Below are positions 12,701 through 25,300 of a stretch of 64,000 nt of DNA, one piece after another. This DNA is from Litomosoides sigmodontis (Eukaryota > Nematoda > Chromadorea > Rhabditida > Onchocercidae), in the NCBI GenBank assembly GCA_963070105.1, contig OY718805.1:5328001-5392000 (forward strand). Reading direction: 5' to 3'. Numbering within the stretch: the first letter of the stretch is position 1; the number at the start of each line of letters is the position of its first letter. Below the pieces are notes generated by a model. That model did not search any database, was not told the origin of the DNA, and worked only from the letters and a program-made list of their open reading frames with translations. The position numbers were made by a program, and so were the translations under genes.

Positions 12701-14674
12701 ATGATTTTTGAGAGTGGCCGAATACCAGAACACACTTCCGATTATCGAATTGCCGTATTTGGTGCCGGTGGCGTTGGCAAATCGTCTATCGTGTTACGCT
12801 TTATCAAGGGAACATTTAATGAAAATTACATTCCTACTATCGAGGATACTTTCCGACAGGCTGGTTTTTTAACGGATAACAAATCACTTTTAATTTATTT
12901 AAGGAAAATTTTTACTGCTTCTGTAGTCAGCCGAAAGTTTAGATTTTTGGAGAAATTGTAAATACAGTAAGGGTAGAGACTACGTTTATTAAAAAAACTT
13001 GTAATCGAGGTACGAATTTTGATTTTCTGTATAAATATCGAGCGCAGTGAAATTATCTTCTAGAGCAAATTAGTTAGTTGCTCTAGATTTTATGATGCAT
13101 GGAAATATCACAGCTTGCTCGAAAATTATAGATCTAGGCTTAGACTTAACTCTACTACTTCAACTGCCCTTTTTTCATTTTCATTCATTTGCTCGACGAA
13201 TGCATAAACTAAACTTTAGAATGACAAACATTTAATGACAAATGATTACAAATGATTTATTTTGCCTGTTAAAAAAATTGTTTCCTAAATGGAACAGTGT
13301 TTTATACCGTTACAGGAACTTAGCCCAAGGATATAGGAAGGGAGTGGCTTTTAGCATCATGATTTAAATTAGGTGCTAGCATTTCGATTTTTTGCTTTTG
13401 TGGAGCAATATTTCAATTTCTTTGTGATTTGAAAAGTGTGCAAGCTTTTTAATCTTATTTTTTATATTCAATATTTCCTTTCTGCGAACAGTGTTCGTAA
13501 GAAATGGCTTTTAAAATTGCTACTCTGACAAATGCGTTATGATATAAACAGCAGAAGATGAACTTGTGTCCAATTTTTAAACAATATTTCTAAATTATTT
13601 CGGTTGGGAAGAAGATCAGTTCGAGATATTATTGTAGGTAATAAGCTGTAATCATAAGAATGTATGCACATTACAAATCACCGACACAACAGGAAGCCAC
13701 CAATTTCCTGCTATGCAACGACTTTCGATTAGCAAAGGAAATGCTTTCGTACTGGTGTATTCTATTACGAGGTTATTCTTTTTTTGATATAAATTCAACA
13801 TCTCTTCTTTGATTTGTGATCAGCTGCAAAAGTGCGCAGCGTTAATTGCGCAGGTCGTGTTTTAATCACCTCTAATTAAAATAAAGCATTATTGTTGTTA
13901 AATTGCGATTTTTGTGGTCGCTATTGCGATGTAAGGTTGCACTATATTTCAACACCTAAATTTTCAGCAAGCAAAGTTTAGAGGAGCTTGGACCCATAAT
14001 ACTGATGCTAAAGGAAGTGAAAGGTGAAAGCGTTACTGAAGTGCCTATTATGCTTGTTGGCAATAAAAAAGATGAAGACCAAGTAATATATTTTGCTGAT
14101 TTTCTGGTCAGGCAAATGCTTGCAAAAAATTTATTATATTCGCTGTTTGGTTATACTACGTATCCATGATTGAAGTGAAAGAGTTTTAAAAAATATTGCA
14201 CTTAGGTGTTGTCATGAGTCAAAAAGCGCCGAAAACTTTCAACCGCTATAATGCATTCAGAGTATAAATTAACTTGTTTATAAGAGGGCAAGCTAAAGTT
14301 GTCAATAACAGCATGAACTTCAACAACATTTCGTTACTGGGAGATAATCCACCACAATTTTTCATAGGCCATTTATAAACTTTATCAATCGGTAACTGGA
14401 CAATTTCTGTCAAAATTTAATCTATTTCACTTTAATTCTAAATGTTCTAATTTTTTAATTCGCATTTCAGCGACGTGAAGTGAGCTCCGAACTTGGACAA
14501 AAGTTGGCCACAAAGTGGGGAACGGGTTTTATTGAAACAAGTGCTAAAGACAATGAAAATATCACCGAATTATTTCAACGCTTGTTGGCGATGGAAAAGA
14601 AACGAACTTTGGCATTGACAATGGATGAAGAGAGCGGTAAAAGTAGCTCTAAAAGGAAGTGCTCTCTAATGTAA
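12701..14674 (+). CDS. drn-1: DIRAS-type Ras-like small GTPase
   Basis: Four exons: 12701-12859, 13638-13771, 13968-14082 and 14471-14674, giving 203 residues. The Ras G-boxes are all present: P-loop GAGGVGKSS, switch [18 protein letters not shown] at G3, NKKDE at G4 and ETSAK at G5. The G3 box reads [14 protein letters not shown] instead of the usual DTAGQ. This is the hallmark of DIRAS proteins and goes with weak intrinsic GTPase activity in that family. The tail has lysines followed by CSLM, a CAAX prenylation box; Met at the last position favours farnesyl. In C. elegans DRN-1 acts in cholinergic neurons, so a neuronal signalling role is inferred. The first intron starts with GC (CGACAG then GCTGGT). 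The junction lies inside the invariant FRQ/VISC, so the exon limits are secure. Confidence 0.95.
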
Positions 14675-16363
14675 CTATGTTATTCATCTTAAACATTGCC
14701 AACGTTTTGAATAATTTCAAATTAAAACTTCTTTAGAGGTCCTTTTGTTGAGGGAAATGTAATTGTATGTTGATATGTTGTATGTTGATAGTAACCGTTG
14801 TTCTATTAGTGCCAGGCAACGAGTCACTTTTTCTATATATCTTCAGTAACATGAAGCATATAGATTTTCTTTGGTGCTCGAAACTGAATTATTCTTCCAT
14901 TCCCACTTATAATGTTATTTTTGATTGACCTTACAAATACTCCTTTTTGCATTATAGTATTATATTATTTTTTTTCGTTAGTTCTTCCCATACGATTAGC
15001 TTTCCCTTTAGTTCCATGAAAATGAAACCACCGATAATACATTTGTAATATTCTATTTCCTCAACTTTTCAAGGCTGAACTTAATGTCTGATTTGATAAA
15101 TAAGGCCTGATTCAACCTAAATTGAATAAACCTGCCATAATGGTAGTCAATTTCCTGACACTGACTACTACTGATGTGAGTAGGACACAGGTTGTTTGCC
15201 TCGCTTATTGTTACTGTCAATACTTCAACTTGAGAAGGCCAACTATAAATGCCTTCAATAACATTAAACATTATAATGCTAGCAAATTCCGAAAATCGTC
15301 TCAACGTTAATTTACTAGATATATCAAACTTGAGACGTCCGGGAAGAAAGCCACCCTCCCTGTGTATTTATTGCCTCTTTTGCGTATCACAATTTTGACT
15401 ACTTTATCATTGGTCTTATTCAACAGCAGAATTCGCTAAATCTGAACCGGACCTTTGAGTCAAAATTTTGCAAAGCATTGCACAGTTTGCAATCAACATA
15501 ATACTTGAAAATGTGTAAGACTGCTCTGTAGATATATATACATTTATATACAAAACAGAAAACAGATGATAATGACAACGTATGAAAAGGAAAGATTAAT
15601 GGTAGACTGAATGGATAAAACAATCACTTAAACAATAATAGTAAGCATTAATGGCTGGATCCCATCGTAAGCAAAATATATGTGCAGTTCATAAGGTATT
15701 TTCAAATATCCCACACCTAGAACTTCAAAATTAATCCCAACTGGATTAAAAAAAATTACCGGCGAAAAGGAAAAAATGAACTGAGATCAATAGCTAAAGT
15801 TTTGCATAGTGGATTTGCAAAATTATGCCAGTCTTTCTTGAATAGTAATTTTGGACATAAAATCTGCAAAAAAGATAATTGCACAAATTACAAAAGACTG
15901 CAGATGTTTGTTTTCCAGGAATTTGCTATCAAGGAGGTTGTAACATAAGCAAAAATCCTACATGCACCTACTTTAAAAAACAACTTGCTCATGACTCCAC
16001 TACGTGAGAATCTTAACTAGTCGAACATTTTCTTTGTTTTAAACTGCTAGGCACGAGATATTGCATCTTTCATTGAATCTGGAAATTTTACTCCCTTAAG
16101 CCTTCAAAAGTCAGGGAACACGGCAATTAAAAAGCAGCTAAGTAGAGGAACAAACTACCAATTCTATGGATTGCAATCTCAATACTTGCTGATTTCTCTC
16201 GTATAGGACTGTTCTCGTCGAATTCAAATCCTAGGAGAATCAAAATAATTTAAACCTTGAGAATAGCTGGAATTTAGAGAAACCAAAAAAATGATGCAGA
16301 GCTATTAAAAAAACAAAGAAATGATAAATAGAGAGGTTAAGGAACACGCATTTTTTGCACGAA
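14675..16363. other. Convergent intergenic region (3' UTRs)
   Basis: 1.7 kb between the ends of drn-1 (+) and the RNF170-like gene (-). It should hold both 3' UTRs. I see no coding potential beyond short chance frames, and no RNA gene. Confidence 0.6.
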
Positions 16364-18467
16364 TTATTCATCTTGAACGTCTCTTTCTCTTTCCTGCTCA
16401 CCATTTCCACTACCAGCAACAGCGCCAAAACGTAGTCGCCCACCAGCTAACAGTTGTCGAAAAAGAATTGTAGCATACACCAAAACAACAAATGCGATAA
16501 AAATATCATCCACCATACCAAGTATGCCAAACGCTGCCTCAGGCAATATATCGAATGGACTTAAAATATAGACAGCCATGCCGAAAAGACATAGAAAGAC
16601 ACGAATCCGAAACATAAACATCAATCCATTGACTGAAACTACGGCACGGAACATATACGGAACTAGTACAGGCAAATCCCGAATATAATCGATAATCTGA
16701 AAAAATGGATAGTGATCCGATGAAAAAATTAGAAAGCAATAAGCAGAAAGTTATTGAAAATGAGGAAAGAAATTTTACTGTTCAATAGCAAAAGGAAGTT
16801 TGCCAAACCTTTAATTACACTGTAACTTCCTGATCTTTACTCTTTCCACTGAATAAGTGAATCAGAAAGTAATCTACATTTTGATAAAATAGGAGAAAAA
16901 TTGTTCAGATAGGACCAGTTACGGATTCTAGTGCCCATGTTCATATGTAAAATATGTACAAAAATAAAATCAACTTATGCAAAAATTTAAGCGTGATATC
17001 CTGGTGATATATACTTCAATAACTCCCAAAACACCTTTAATCCATTCAATTGCTGAAAATCATGTCCAGAAAAATAAACAAGAAGCTCACTGGTCTTCTT
17101 TCACTGGAAAATCTCCGATTATAGTCAGTTAGTCGTTCATTACATCGTAATGCTTCGTCAGCATTATTTTCTCTTTCGCCTTCTACTGGTAAAGGTATCA
17201 GCAAATTAACCTGTAATGTGAGTCAAATTTGATAAGTTATCAAAAAGTGATTAATTTCATAAAATTATTGTCTTGGAATACGAAAACTGTGTAAGTAAGT
17301 AAATTGACAAAACGTACAATTTCTCTGCACACTGCACATTTTACAGGCGTAATTAATGAAGCACTGTACTGCCAGTATCCATAAATACAACTACCTACAA
17401 AATTACATTTTTACCAATTCTCATATTTTCATAAATGAAAAATCAAAATCAAACCATATCTTCAATATAATTCACAATCATTGATCTAAAACTGTAAAAA
17501 AATGATATGGTAGAGGTCCAAGAACTTACAACAAAATATATGGCCACAGTTTGTAATGACAGCGAATGAAGCCTGACTAAAACATATTGGACAAGTACGA
17601 TCATCTCCAAATCGCCGTAGTGTTCCGAGCCTAATCTAAAACTCAGAAAATAAATCACACTGACGAAAGCTGCATAACTTTTTCGACACTAAACACTAAC
17701 ACGTAATCTAGCAGTAATTTTTTAATTTATATATATCAAAAAATGAAGGCACTTGGATGAGGAGCTATAAAAACTTACATCACTAGACACTGATTCTTCC
17801 GTTTGGGTACTACCCGAAAGTGCACGCCTGAATTCAGCTACAGCCGATTCTAGAGTAGGATGAATGTTCCTTTCCTGACGCCTAAAAGCGGAGAGAGTTG
17901 ATTGGTCATGAACTAACTTTATTCTCTTTAGAATGCAAGAATCCTTTTAAAAAACACTGCAAAAAGACGACGGATGATGGTTAGATTAACGGGAGATGAA
18001 AAAGAAGACGTTTAAAATTAATAAGGATAAAGACAATCTCACCGACAATATGCAAAACAGATTACGCCAAAAATAGCGCATAAGAATGTAAACATCATGA
18101 TAATTTCATTGTCAAAACCTGAAAAAGTATGTTACGTCAAGGTTTGATATGCACATTTCAAGTTTCAAGAAAATGGTTATTCTCTTTCAAACAATCCTTA
18201 ACAAACACAGTAAATATAAGTAATCTTTACTCTCATCCTTGTCTTGAGGAAAACGTCACAAAACGGAGGTGTTATAGAACACCATATACAGCCAACGTTT
18301 GGCATTTTTCTCAAGCACCACTCGAGAACTTCTACACCTCTTCTCAATATTTAACTACATGTTGAACAGAAGGTTTACTTACCCTCAATGAGCTGGAGCT
18401 CGGCAACACCAGCGTGCACCATCACTACTTTCATCAATTCCAACACGACAGCGTTTCGATTACACAT
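16364..18467 (-). CDS. RNF170: RNF170-type ER membrane RING E3 ubiquitin ligase
   Basis: Seven exons: 18383-18467, 18043-18118, 17779-17881, 17530-17635, 17318-17394, 17091-17210 and 16364-16696, giving 299 residues. The order is a hydrophobic segment near residues 35-52 ([18 protein letters not shown]), then [12 protein letters not shown], as in vertebrate RNF170. A C3HC4 RING follows (CPIC, NCGHIFC, then CAVCREI). The C-terminal DUF1232 membrane module has the typical [15 protein letters not shown] between hydrophobic helices. Vertebrate RNF170 sits in the ER membrane and marks activated IP3 receptors for degradation, so the same role is inferred. All zinc ligands are present. The C-terminal 20 residues are glycine- and charge-rich and not conserved. 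Phases agree at every junction. Confidence 0.92.
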
Positions 18468-20672
18468 TGTTGTTGGAATGGACAATTATCATGACGGACA
18501 TCGAATATTTTCACCTGAAAACACTTACCTATAAATAATATGCCAAAATTTTCACACATACGATATTCCATAATGTGATTATTTACGAATGAATGAATGT
18601 CATTCTTAACTTATGCTAACTTAGAACTAAATGAAAATAATAAAATGAATAATTGAAAGCGACTGACGCAACAGATTTCACACCTTCTAGCGACAGCAAT
18701 ATCTACTGCTGAAGACTTCTGCTTGGATAAATTTTCCAGCAAATATCATCTAAGGCAACTAACGCAATGTAAGTAAGTGCTCGTCCGAAACCACCAAGCA
18801 AGTCCAAACTAAACCACACGGTATTGAAGATGCGCTTGTCGCTACACACTATTTCCACCTCACTCTTACTCTCTTCGTAATCCTATCACTGTTTTCGTTC
18901 TCTTCACATGCCACGTATACTCACTCTCACGCTGATTAGCAGAAAAAACTTGACAGGTAAAAACTTGCGGCTTGTGCAAGGGGAGAGGGATGGAGGGAAG
19001 CTCCGGAATTCATTACGGTATTCTCATCATTTATGATTATTTCCACACCTGAGCATGATTATTTCCACACTGTTTTACATTCAGTCGGACCGAGAAGGCG
19101 TCATTGAAGTGGACAGTTAGTGCAATGATGAGAAGTTGAGAGATTTAAATTTAGCAACATTCGCTCTTGGGAAGTAAATGCTGAATGACTAGGTAGAAAA
19201 AATCTATTAAAATAGGCATTTACCTTACTTTATCCAGCGAAATGCTAATTATGATAATTTAATAATGAACAAATTACCTCACACATTTATGGCTTGAAGA
19301 CATTCCGGAGAAAACAAGTAAATACTTCTTAACTGTGCAGTGAACTGTTTCGAAAAATTTTCAATTTTCATTTTATTCTTTCAAATCTCGAAAGCCATCT
19401 TTGATGCTGTACTAATGAATTCAACCCTATAGGCCAATAAATAAATTCATTAATGATTGTGTTTGATTTTCAGGATAAACTTAATCACTTATATCCACAC
19501 CTTGTGTTTGTAGATGAGTTGTGACAAATTTTCCTTACTCTACCTGTGCCAAAAGGTAAGCGATCGATAGTAAAATATATCTATTTTCCTGCTTGTATAT
19601 ATACTTGTGCATAATTGCCTAACTCACTTTTCACTATCATTTTATTCCTCTCTTTTCATTCCATTTTACCTAGTCTTTTATTTCACGGGTCAGAAAAAGT
19701 GACAAATTTCCCGTTAAGCAAATCACTTAAGTAAAAATTTAGTAAATCAGATAAAATACCACAGTTCCCTCTCCCAATAAGCTTTTAAATGCATCATATT
19801 TGTTTCAAACTCAAAAACCTGAAGTGAAAATGAAATTTAATTTAGTCGTTATTAAAAACATTTTCATTTGAATATTCTAAGCAGCAACTCAGACCTATTT
19901 CGAGCAAATTATGTAAAAAATCACTAAATTCTCCACATATGCCCTCACACGATCTGAGCCCTTGCATGATCCCTTACATGATCTGAAGTGAGGAGATAAA
20001 CATATAAATTGGAACTTAATCAAAACGTCTTGATCCTACTCCTTATTTTAATTACACGACTATCCGGAGCGAACATTCGTCCATTGATCTTAATGTTTAT
20101 CAACAAACCCGTTTTCAAAAACACTGATGACAGCAAACGAGTGTAAAGAGATTGCTGCTAATGATGAATATTTTATTTCTGAATTATTATATCTGAATAA
20201 AAGGTACAGCATGGAAAAAAGACTTAAATGTAAAAAAGTTCAACACTATTCGGAATACAATAACAAAATACTTATAATGAAAATTGGAATCTATAGACAA
20301 TTCACAGAGCTTTCCTTGAGAAATGTTAGTCTAAAATTGATGGCACGTCAAAAACAACGATCGTAAATAAATTAACATGCTCGACCTTCACTTTGGACAG
20401 CTTCATACTCTTTTTATTCTTTCGAAGTGAAATTGTATCAAAAAAATATTGATGACCATTTTTAACCTTGACGACTGAAAAAAATGCATGCCCTCAAGTC
20501 CTAGTTACAGAAGACAGCAGACACACTGAACTAATTGTTAACAATTTTTCATCTGTTTCAATGCATAAATCTTTTTACAAACGCAAAATTTCATTATGCT
20601 CGCTTACCGCTCGATATTAGCATAAAAATTCATCCGCGCGAAACACAAATTACTCCTAATTCTAACCAAAAA
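18468..20672. other. Intergenic, no gene seen
   Basis: 2.2 kb upstream of the RNF170-like gene and downstream of dnj-21, both on the minus strand. An open frame at 20127-20366 (+) is low-complexity and Lys/Ile-rich with no recognisable motif. The RNF170 promoter should lie just above 18467, where a slightly CT-richer block occurs at about 18840-18960. Confidence 0.55.
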
Positions 20673-21011
20673 TTAGTCGTGTCTTGTTGATTCCAATTTA
20701 TCCTTGGCCTCATTAATTTTCGCAGCAAGATAAGGCGAACCACCACGATCAGGATGATTGGCAATCATTATACGTTTATGCGCTTCCTTCACTTTGGATG
20801 CTGGAGCACTGGGTGATACGCCAAGGACAAGCGCTGCTTCACGTCGTGTCATAATGGGCTCGAAACCGCCGCGATAGTATTTCGACATACCATTTCCAAC
20901 CGGCAGTGTTTTCGCCATTTTCAGGAACGCCGCGCGATTTCGTAGCATCGTACGTCCAACTAGTCCAATGGCTACCATGCCAACGCCACCAACGATGAGT
21001 GCAGATGACAT
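20673..21011 (-). CDS. dnj-21: Mitochondrial import J-protein TIM14/PAM18 (DNAJC19)
   Basis: A single-exon gene of 112 residues. It has one N-terminal hydrophobic segment (ALIVGGVGMVAIGLVGR), a short linker with YYRGGFEPIMTRREAALVLG, and a compact J-domain with the catalytic HPDRGG motif. The length and the absence of other domains are those of TIM14/PAM18/DNAJC19. This inner-membrane protein stimulates mitochondrial Hsp70 at the TIM23 channel to pull in preproteins. The ATG at 21011 directly precedes the membrane segment, and no intron is needed. It is the only clearly intronless gene in the window, but the sequence has no poly-A trace or decay, so it is not a retrocopy relic. Confidence 0.95.
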   Translation of the reverse strand: MSSALIVGGVGMVAIGLVGRTMLRNRAAFLKMAKTLPVGNGMSKYYRGGFEPIMTRREAALVLGVSPSAPASKVKEAHKRIMIANHPDRGGSPYLAAKINEAKDKLESTRHD

Positions 21012-22317
21012 CCTTAGATCCGTCCAAATTTTGAAATCATGTAATTATTTTCACTGAAAATATATCATATCCTTCTGAACTATTAAAATTGATCTAGTTT
21101 AAAATTAATAGTGGTTAAAACCATATACATATCGAAGAATGAAATTAAGATAGTAATCCGTAGTTATCCGTAGTTTTTCGTCAATTAAAAATACTACTGA
21201 ACTTTGGAGCTTTATCTCCTCCAACATGACTCCAGCAAAAAAGAATTTTCACGACAATTAATAACAAATAATTCTCCGATAAGAGAGAATGTTGTTTGCT
21301 ACTCCACAGTCGTCAAACACGGACTTAATTAAATAATACATCAAAGAACTCTTATTCGCACTCTTCTCACTGATAGTAATATAGCTTATGCAGACTTAAA
21401 CTGATGCTGTACAAAATTCGACGTTAGAATAAAGTAATTTATTTTTAAAGCTCATCACAAAGAACAAACCAAAGAAATAAAAGCATGAATAAATCACAAT
21501 AAATGGAAGAATCGATTTTTTTTAAAAAGAACAAATTTATATAAGAAACCAATGCATATCAAAAATTTAGCTAAAAGCAACTTCTCCAAGTTACTGTCGT
21601 CATGGATTATGCATTGACTTGACAGTAGATAAAATATTACTGCAACTGAAATTTTATGAAAATTACATGAAAAGCCGTAAATAAAAACTAATCTAAATTA
21701 GGGAATATTAGTTCAAATAAGGCACCTTCTTTCTATAACCAAAATGCTTTTAAATTATATTTCTCAGAATAATAAAAAACTAACTGACCCATCTTGCTAG
21801 GGTATCGTCCTCTTTCCTATCTTACCTCCTTTTTTCCTTTTTCAGAACACTATAAATTATTTGATTCTGCTTTTTTTATTTTTCGCCTTCAGTTGTCGAT
21901 TTTTTATGTCTTTAACAATTTTAGTATCATCTTACTCGTAAATTTCAGAGATTTCAAGCTTTTATTTCCGCCAATTTCGTAATGTGTTGGAGGACTCACT
22001 TTTTCAACGATTTTTTTTTTAGCAGTTTCGTGTCTTTTTCCTAAACAAACGTGCACTGCAAGCTAATATTTTCTTTTCAATAGACATATGCTTTTGTTTT
22101 TCAACTTAGTCTCCTAACAGCTCTATCTAAAAAAATAAAATTTCTTTGTTAGCTGCTTTCTTTACCCTATCTTCACATTTACCATTAATTGCTGGTCATT
22201 TAGTTGGATACAATAAGTTACTGTAAATATCAGATGACTCTTCATCTGACCTCACTTGCCTCTTTCATTGGGAACATACTGAGCATTTGCAGAACTCTTG
22301 AAATTGCTCGAGGAAGC
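21012..22317. other. Intergenic, no gene seen
   Basis: 1.3 kb between the dnj-21 start and the TMCO4 stop, both on the minus strand. It is AT-rich with poly-T tracts near 21516 and 22010. It should contain the dnj-21 promoter and the TMCO4 3' UTR. Confidence 0.55.
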
Positions 22318-25300
22318 TTATCCCTCCTCTGTTGTATCAAAATTCGTACTGTTAGTGTTCATTTCTCTTGTAACTTCATTCACATTTAGAATAGATTCAT
22401 TACAACGCGGTGTAACTCGAATCCCAACTGCTTGCAACACTTCAGTTAACTTTCGAGAGTAGTCCAGATGACCTTTTATCTTAAAAAAGAATAAATTTAT
22501 AGTTACAGAAAATCGCCACTTGCAACTTAACACAATGTGCTTTCAATCATGTCTTATGAAAAGAATACTGTATTAAATGATTCATATTTTTTAAAAAATA
22601 GAACGAACCAAGTGAGAAAGATTGAAATTGACAATTTTCTTCTCCATTTTGCACACCACAGGACCAGTTCCAGCAATCGTAAATTGTACACTCATTGTAC
22701 GATAAATAAACCTGAAAAGTTTACAATTATTCTAAATATACAATTTAGAGCCAAATATAAAATCTAAACCATTTTGGAAACTTAAACTGTCAAATCATAT
22801 CAAATCTACGCAATTTTATTGAAAAAAGTAATTACGATAATGTTTTTATTCTTGAACTAAAATAAAAAAAAATCAAAGTATTAAAACCTCGCCTCAGTAA
22901 CCAGTCGCTGTCACAATAACCATTTATGATTCTTCCTCCAACAACTTGACTTATCTGATGCCATTGAGTGGGTGAAGCTGTTACAGGTGCGCCAAGAAGT
23001 ACCACATCACTAACTATTCCTGGACGCTTTTTTAATTAAGCTTCAACACAAGTATAAACAAGAGAAAACGTCATTAGCGCGTGGAAAAAAGCTCTCCAGT
23101 CTACAGTTAATAATATCAGCGTTGTTTAGGATGCATCATTTCCCCAAATTTATAATTAACTTCATCCGTAAAAACTCACCGTAACATGTATTCCGTTTCG
23201 CCATGGCCATTAAACAATGGAAAATTACACGTGCTCCAAGTGAAAATCCTATCAAGGTAATAGGACGATTGCCATGAGCACGACTCAGGAGTACTTCAGC
23301 TAATTGCTCGCCGACCTAAAACTATACCAACTTTTGTTGACAAATTCGGGTGTACCAGAAATTTTTCCCTTCAGTGATTGCTATCAGAACTTTAAAACAA
23401 AATGTGGCCAATTAAAATGCGATCCTAAATAATGAATCAAAATAATTATCTTCCAAAAAATATAAACTCCATGAATTCATGCCTCAACAGCTCGTCTTAC
23501 ACACACATTCCATGGGTTATCGATCACACTAGATGCGGAAAGAAGAGCCACTGGCCAAGCAACTGCAGCTACTAGACCTTAAATAGTTCATTCCTAGGAC
23601 TTCAAAAAGAAAATCGAATGCCACCTAAAACCAGAACAAAACATTTTTTTCGACGAACTGAATGTTAAAAATAAGAGTGATGCAGAAAAAAATACCCGCA
23701 AAGGCAGTTTCCAAAAGAGTATGTTGAACAGCAAGTGATACTGCAAAAGACATCAAATAATTAATTGCTCGTCCTAGTTCAGCCAAATATTTACTTTCAT
23801 AGCGCAAGATGTACTGCTCGCGTGATAACCACAAATGTCTCCATTGCTGTTGAAAAACACGTTCCCCTTCCTAAAAAAAACGGATTCCTCAAAATTTTAC
23901 TAAAATGTAAATCGAAAGCGTTTAAACCATAATCTCAATTGTCTATTCCAACCAACAAAAGAAATTAACCGATGGGAAGTAAGTCAATCAACACTGATAG
24001 ATATCAGTGTAGAAATGAGAGTTTCGAGTACAAAGATGCTTATATGTCATGGAAATGTTAGAGAACGAAAAAAACATCAACCATCAATATCCTATTACAA
24101 AATCAATTATGAAAGTACTGAATACAGGACATGAAATCGAAAACACAACCACGAATTTGATTTCAAATATCAAGAAAAATTGTGACAATTTGAAAAAGGA
24201 AAGTTCAAACTTACATCTTCAATCCACCCACTGATTGCCAATACACAGTGCAAACTTCGTCCTTCAGAAATCGGCTGAATTACAAACTCTTCGATTGCAC
24301 CTACTCGTTTCCGCATTTTGTAACCTTAGAGATTAAACCATAATAAAATCTGCTAAATAAAATTTCTAATCTAACAAGTCAACATTGAAAAATTTGTTTC
24401 AGATTTTTTGCTCAAAAAAATATGAAACACTATATGTAAAGTTCCGACTTAAGCAAAATACAAATAAAGGAAAAAATTTCCGACTGATTATAATACTTTT
24501 TCTCAATAAATAAGTGCCTAATTTGTAAATACACTAAATTCCACTAGCACATCAATGATACAAAAAAAGCACAACCTGTAGATGAAACAGTATTTTATAT
24601 GCTATAGATCAAGGAACCCATAGTTTAAAACTATGGACCTCTTGTTCTGCTGATAATAAACACAATATGTAATATTTTTGCACCAAAAAAAATTAATTAT
24701 GGTTCACAGCTATCACCAATTCACTTTAGACAACTCACCCGTTATTCCGGCACCAGCTACTCCAAATAACGACCCAAGTGCAGTAGCACCCGCTACTGTA
24801 CTAATACCCGCTGCTGCTCCAGCACCAATTACGACCCCCGCGCCAGTTGCCACCAACGGTGCTGCTAGACCACCCGTTACTCCTAAAATCCAACAATTGA
24901 AAAATAATTGTGCATTACAACCATAATTTTTTAAAGTTAATGATGCAACAAATAAAGGCTAGAAAAACTTCGGATATGAATACAACTCAAATCCCACCTA
25001 TTAAGACGCCACCGACACCACTCGCTGCACCAATCATAGCATATCGTTTAATTTTTTTCACTTTCGTAGCTCTAGCTCTCACCATTCTTTGTTCTCTAAA
25101 AACAAAAACGAATTTCACGTACTTAATCCAAATAAAGCAGTATTACTCATCATGTATAATTCTACAAGTCCAACCTCAAACACAGTATGTCCCAGGATTT
25201 TCACCACTTCTTTTAAATGCCGTCATTATAAATGAATAAACATCGAATCTTAGGAATAAACTTCCTGACAAAATGACATCCATGCATCATAATCACCAAT

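Noticed and set aside
24678..24926. Alanine/proline-rich open frame on the plus strand
   Set aside because: It is the antisense shadow of the glycine/alanine-rich membrane hairpin exon of the TMCO4-like gene.
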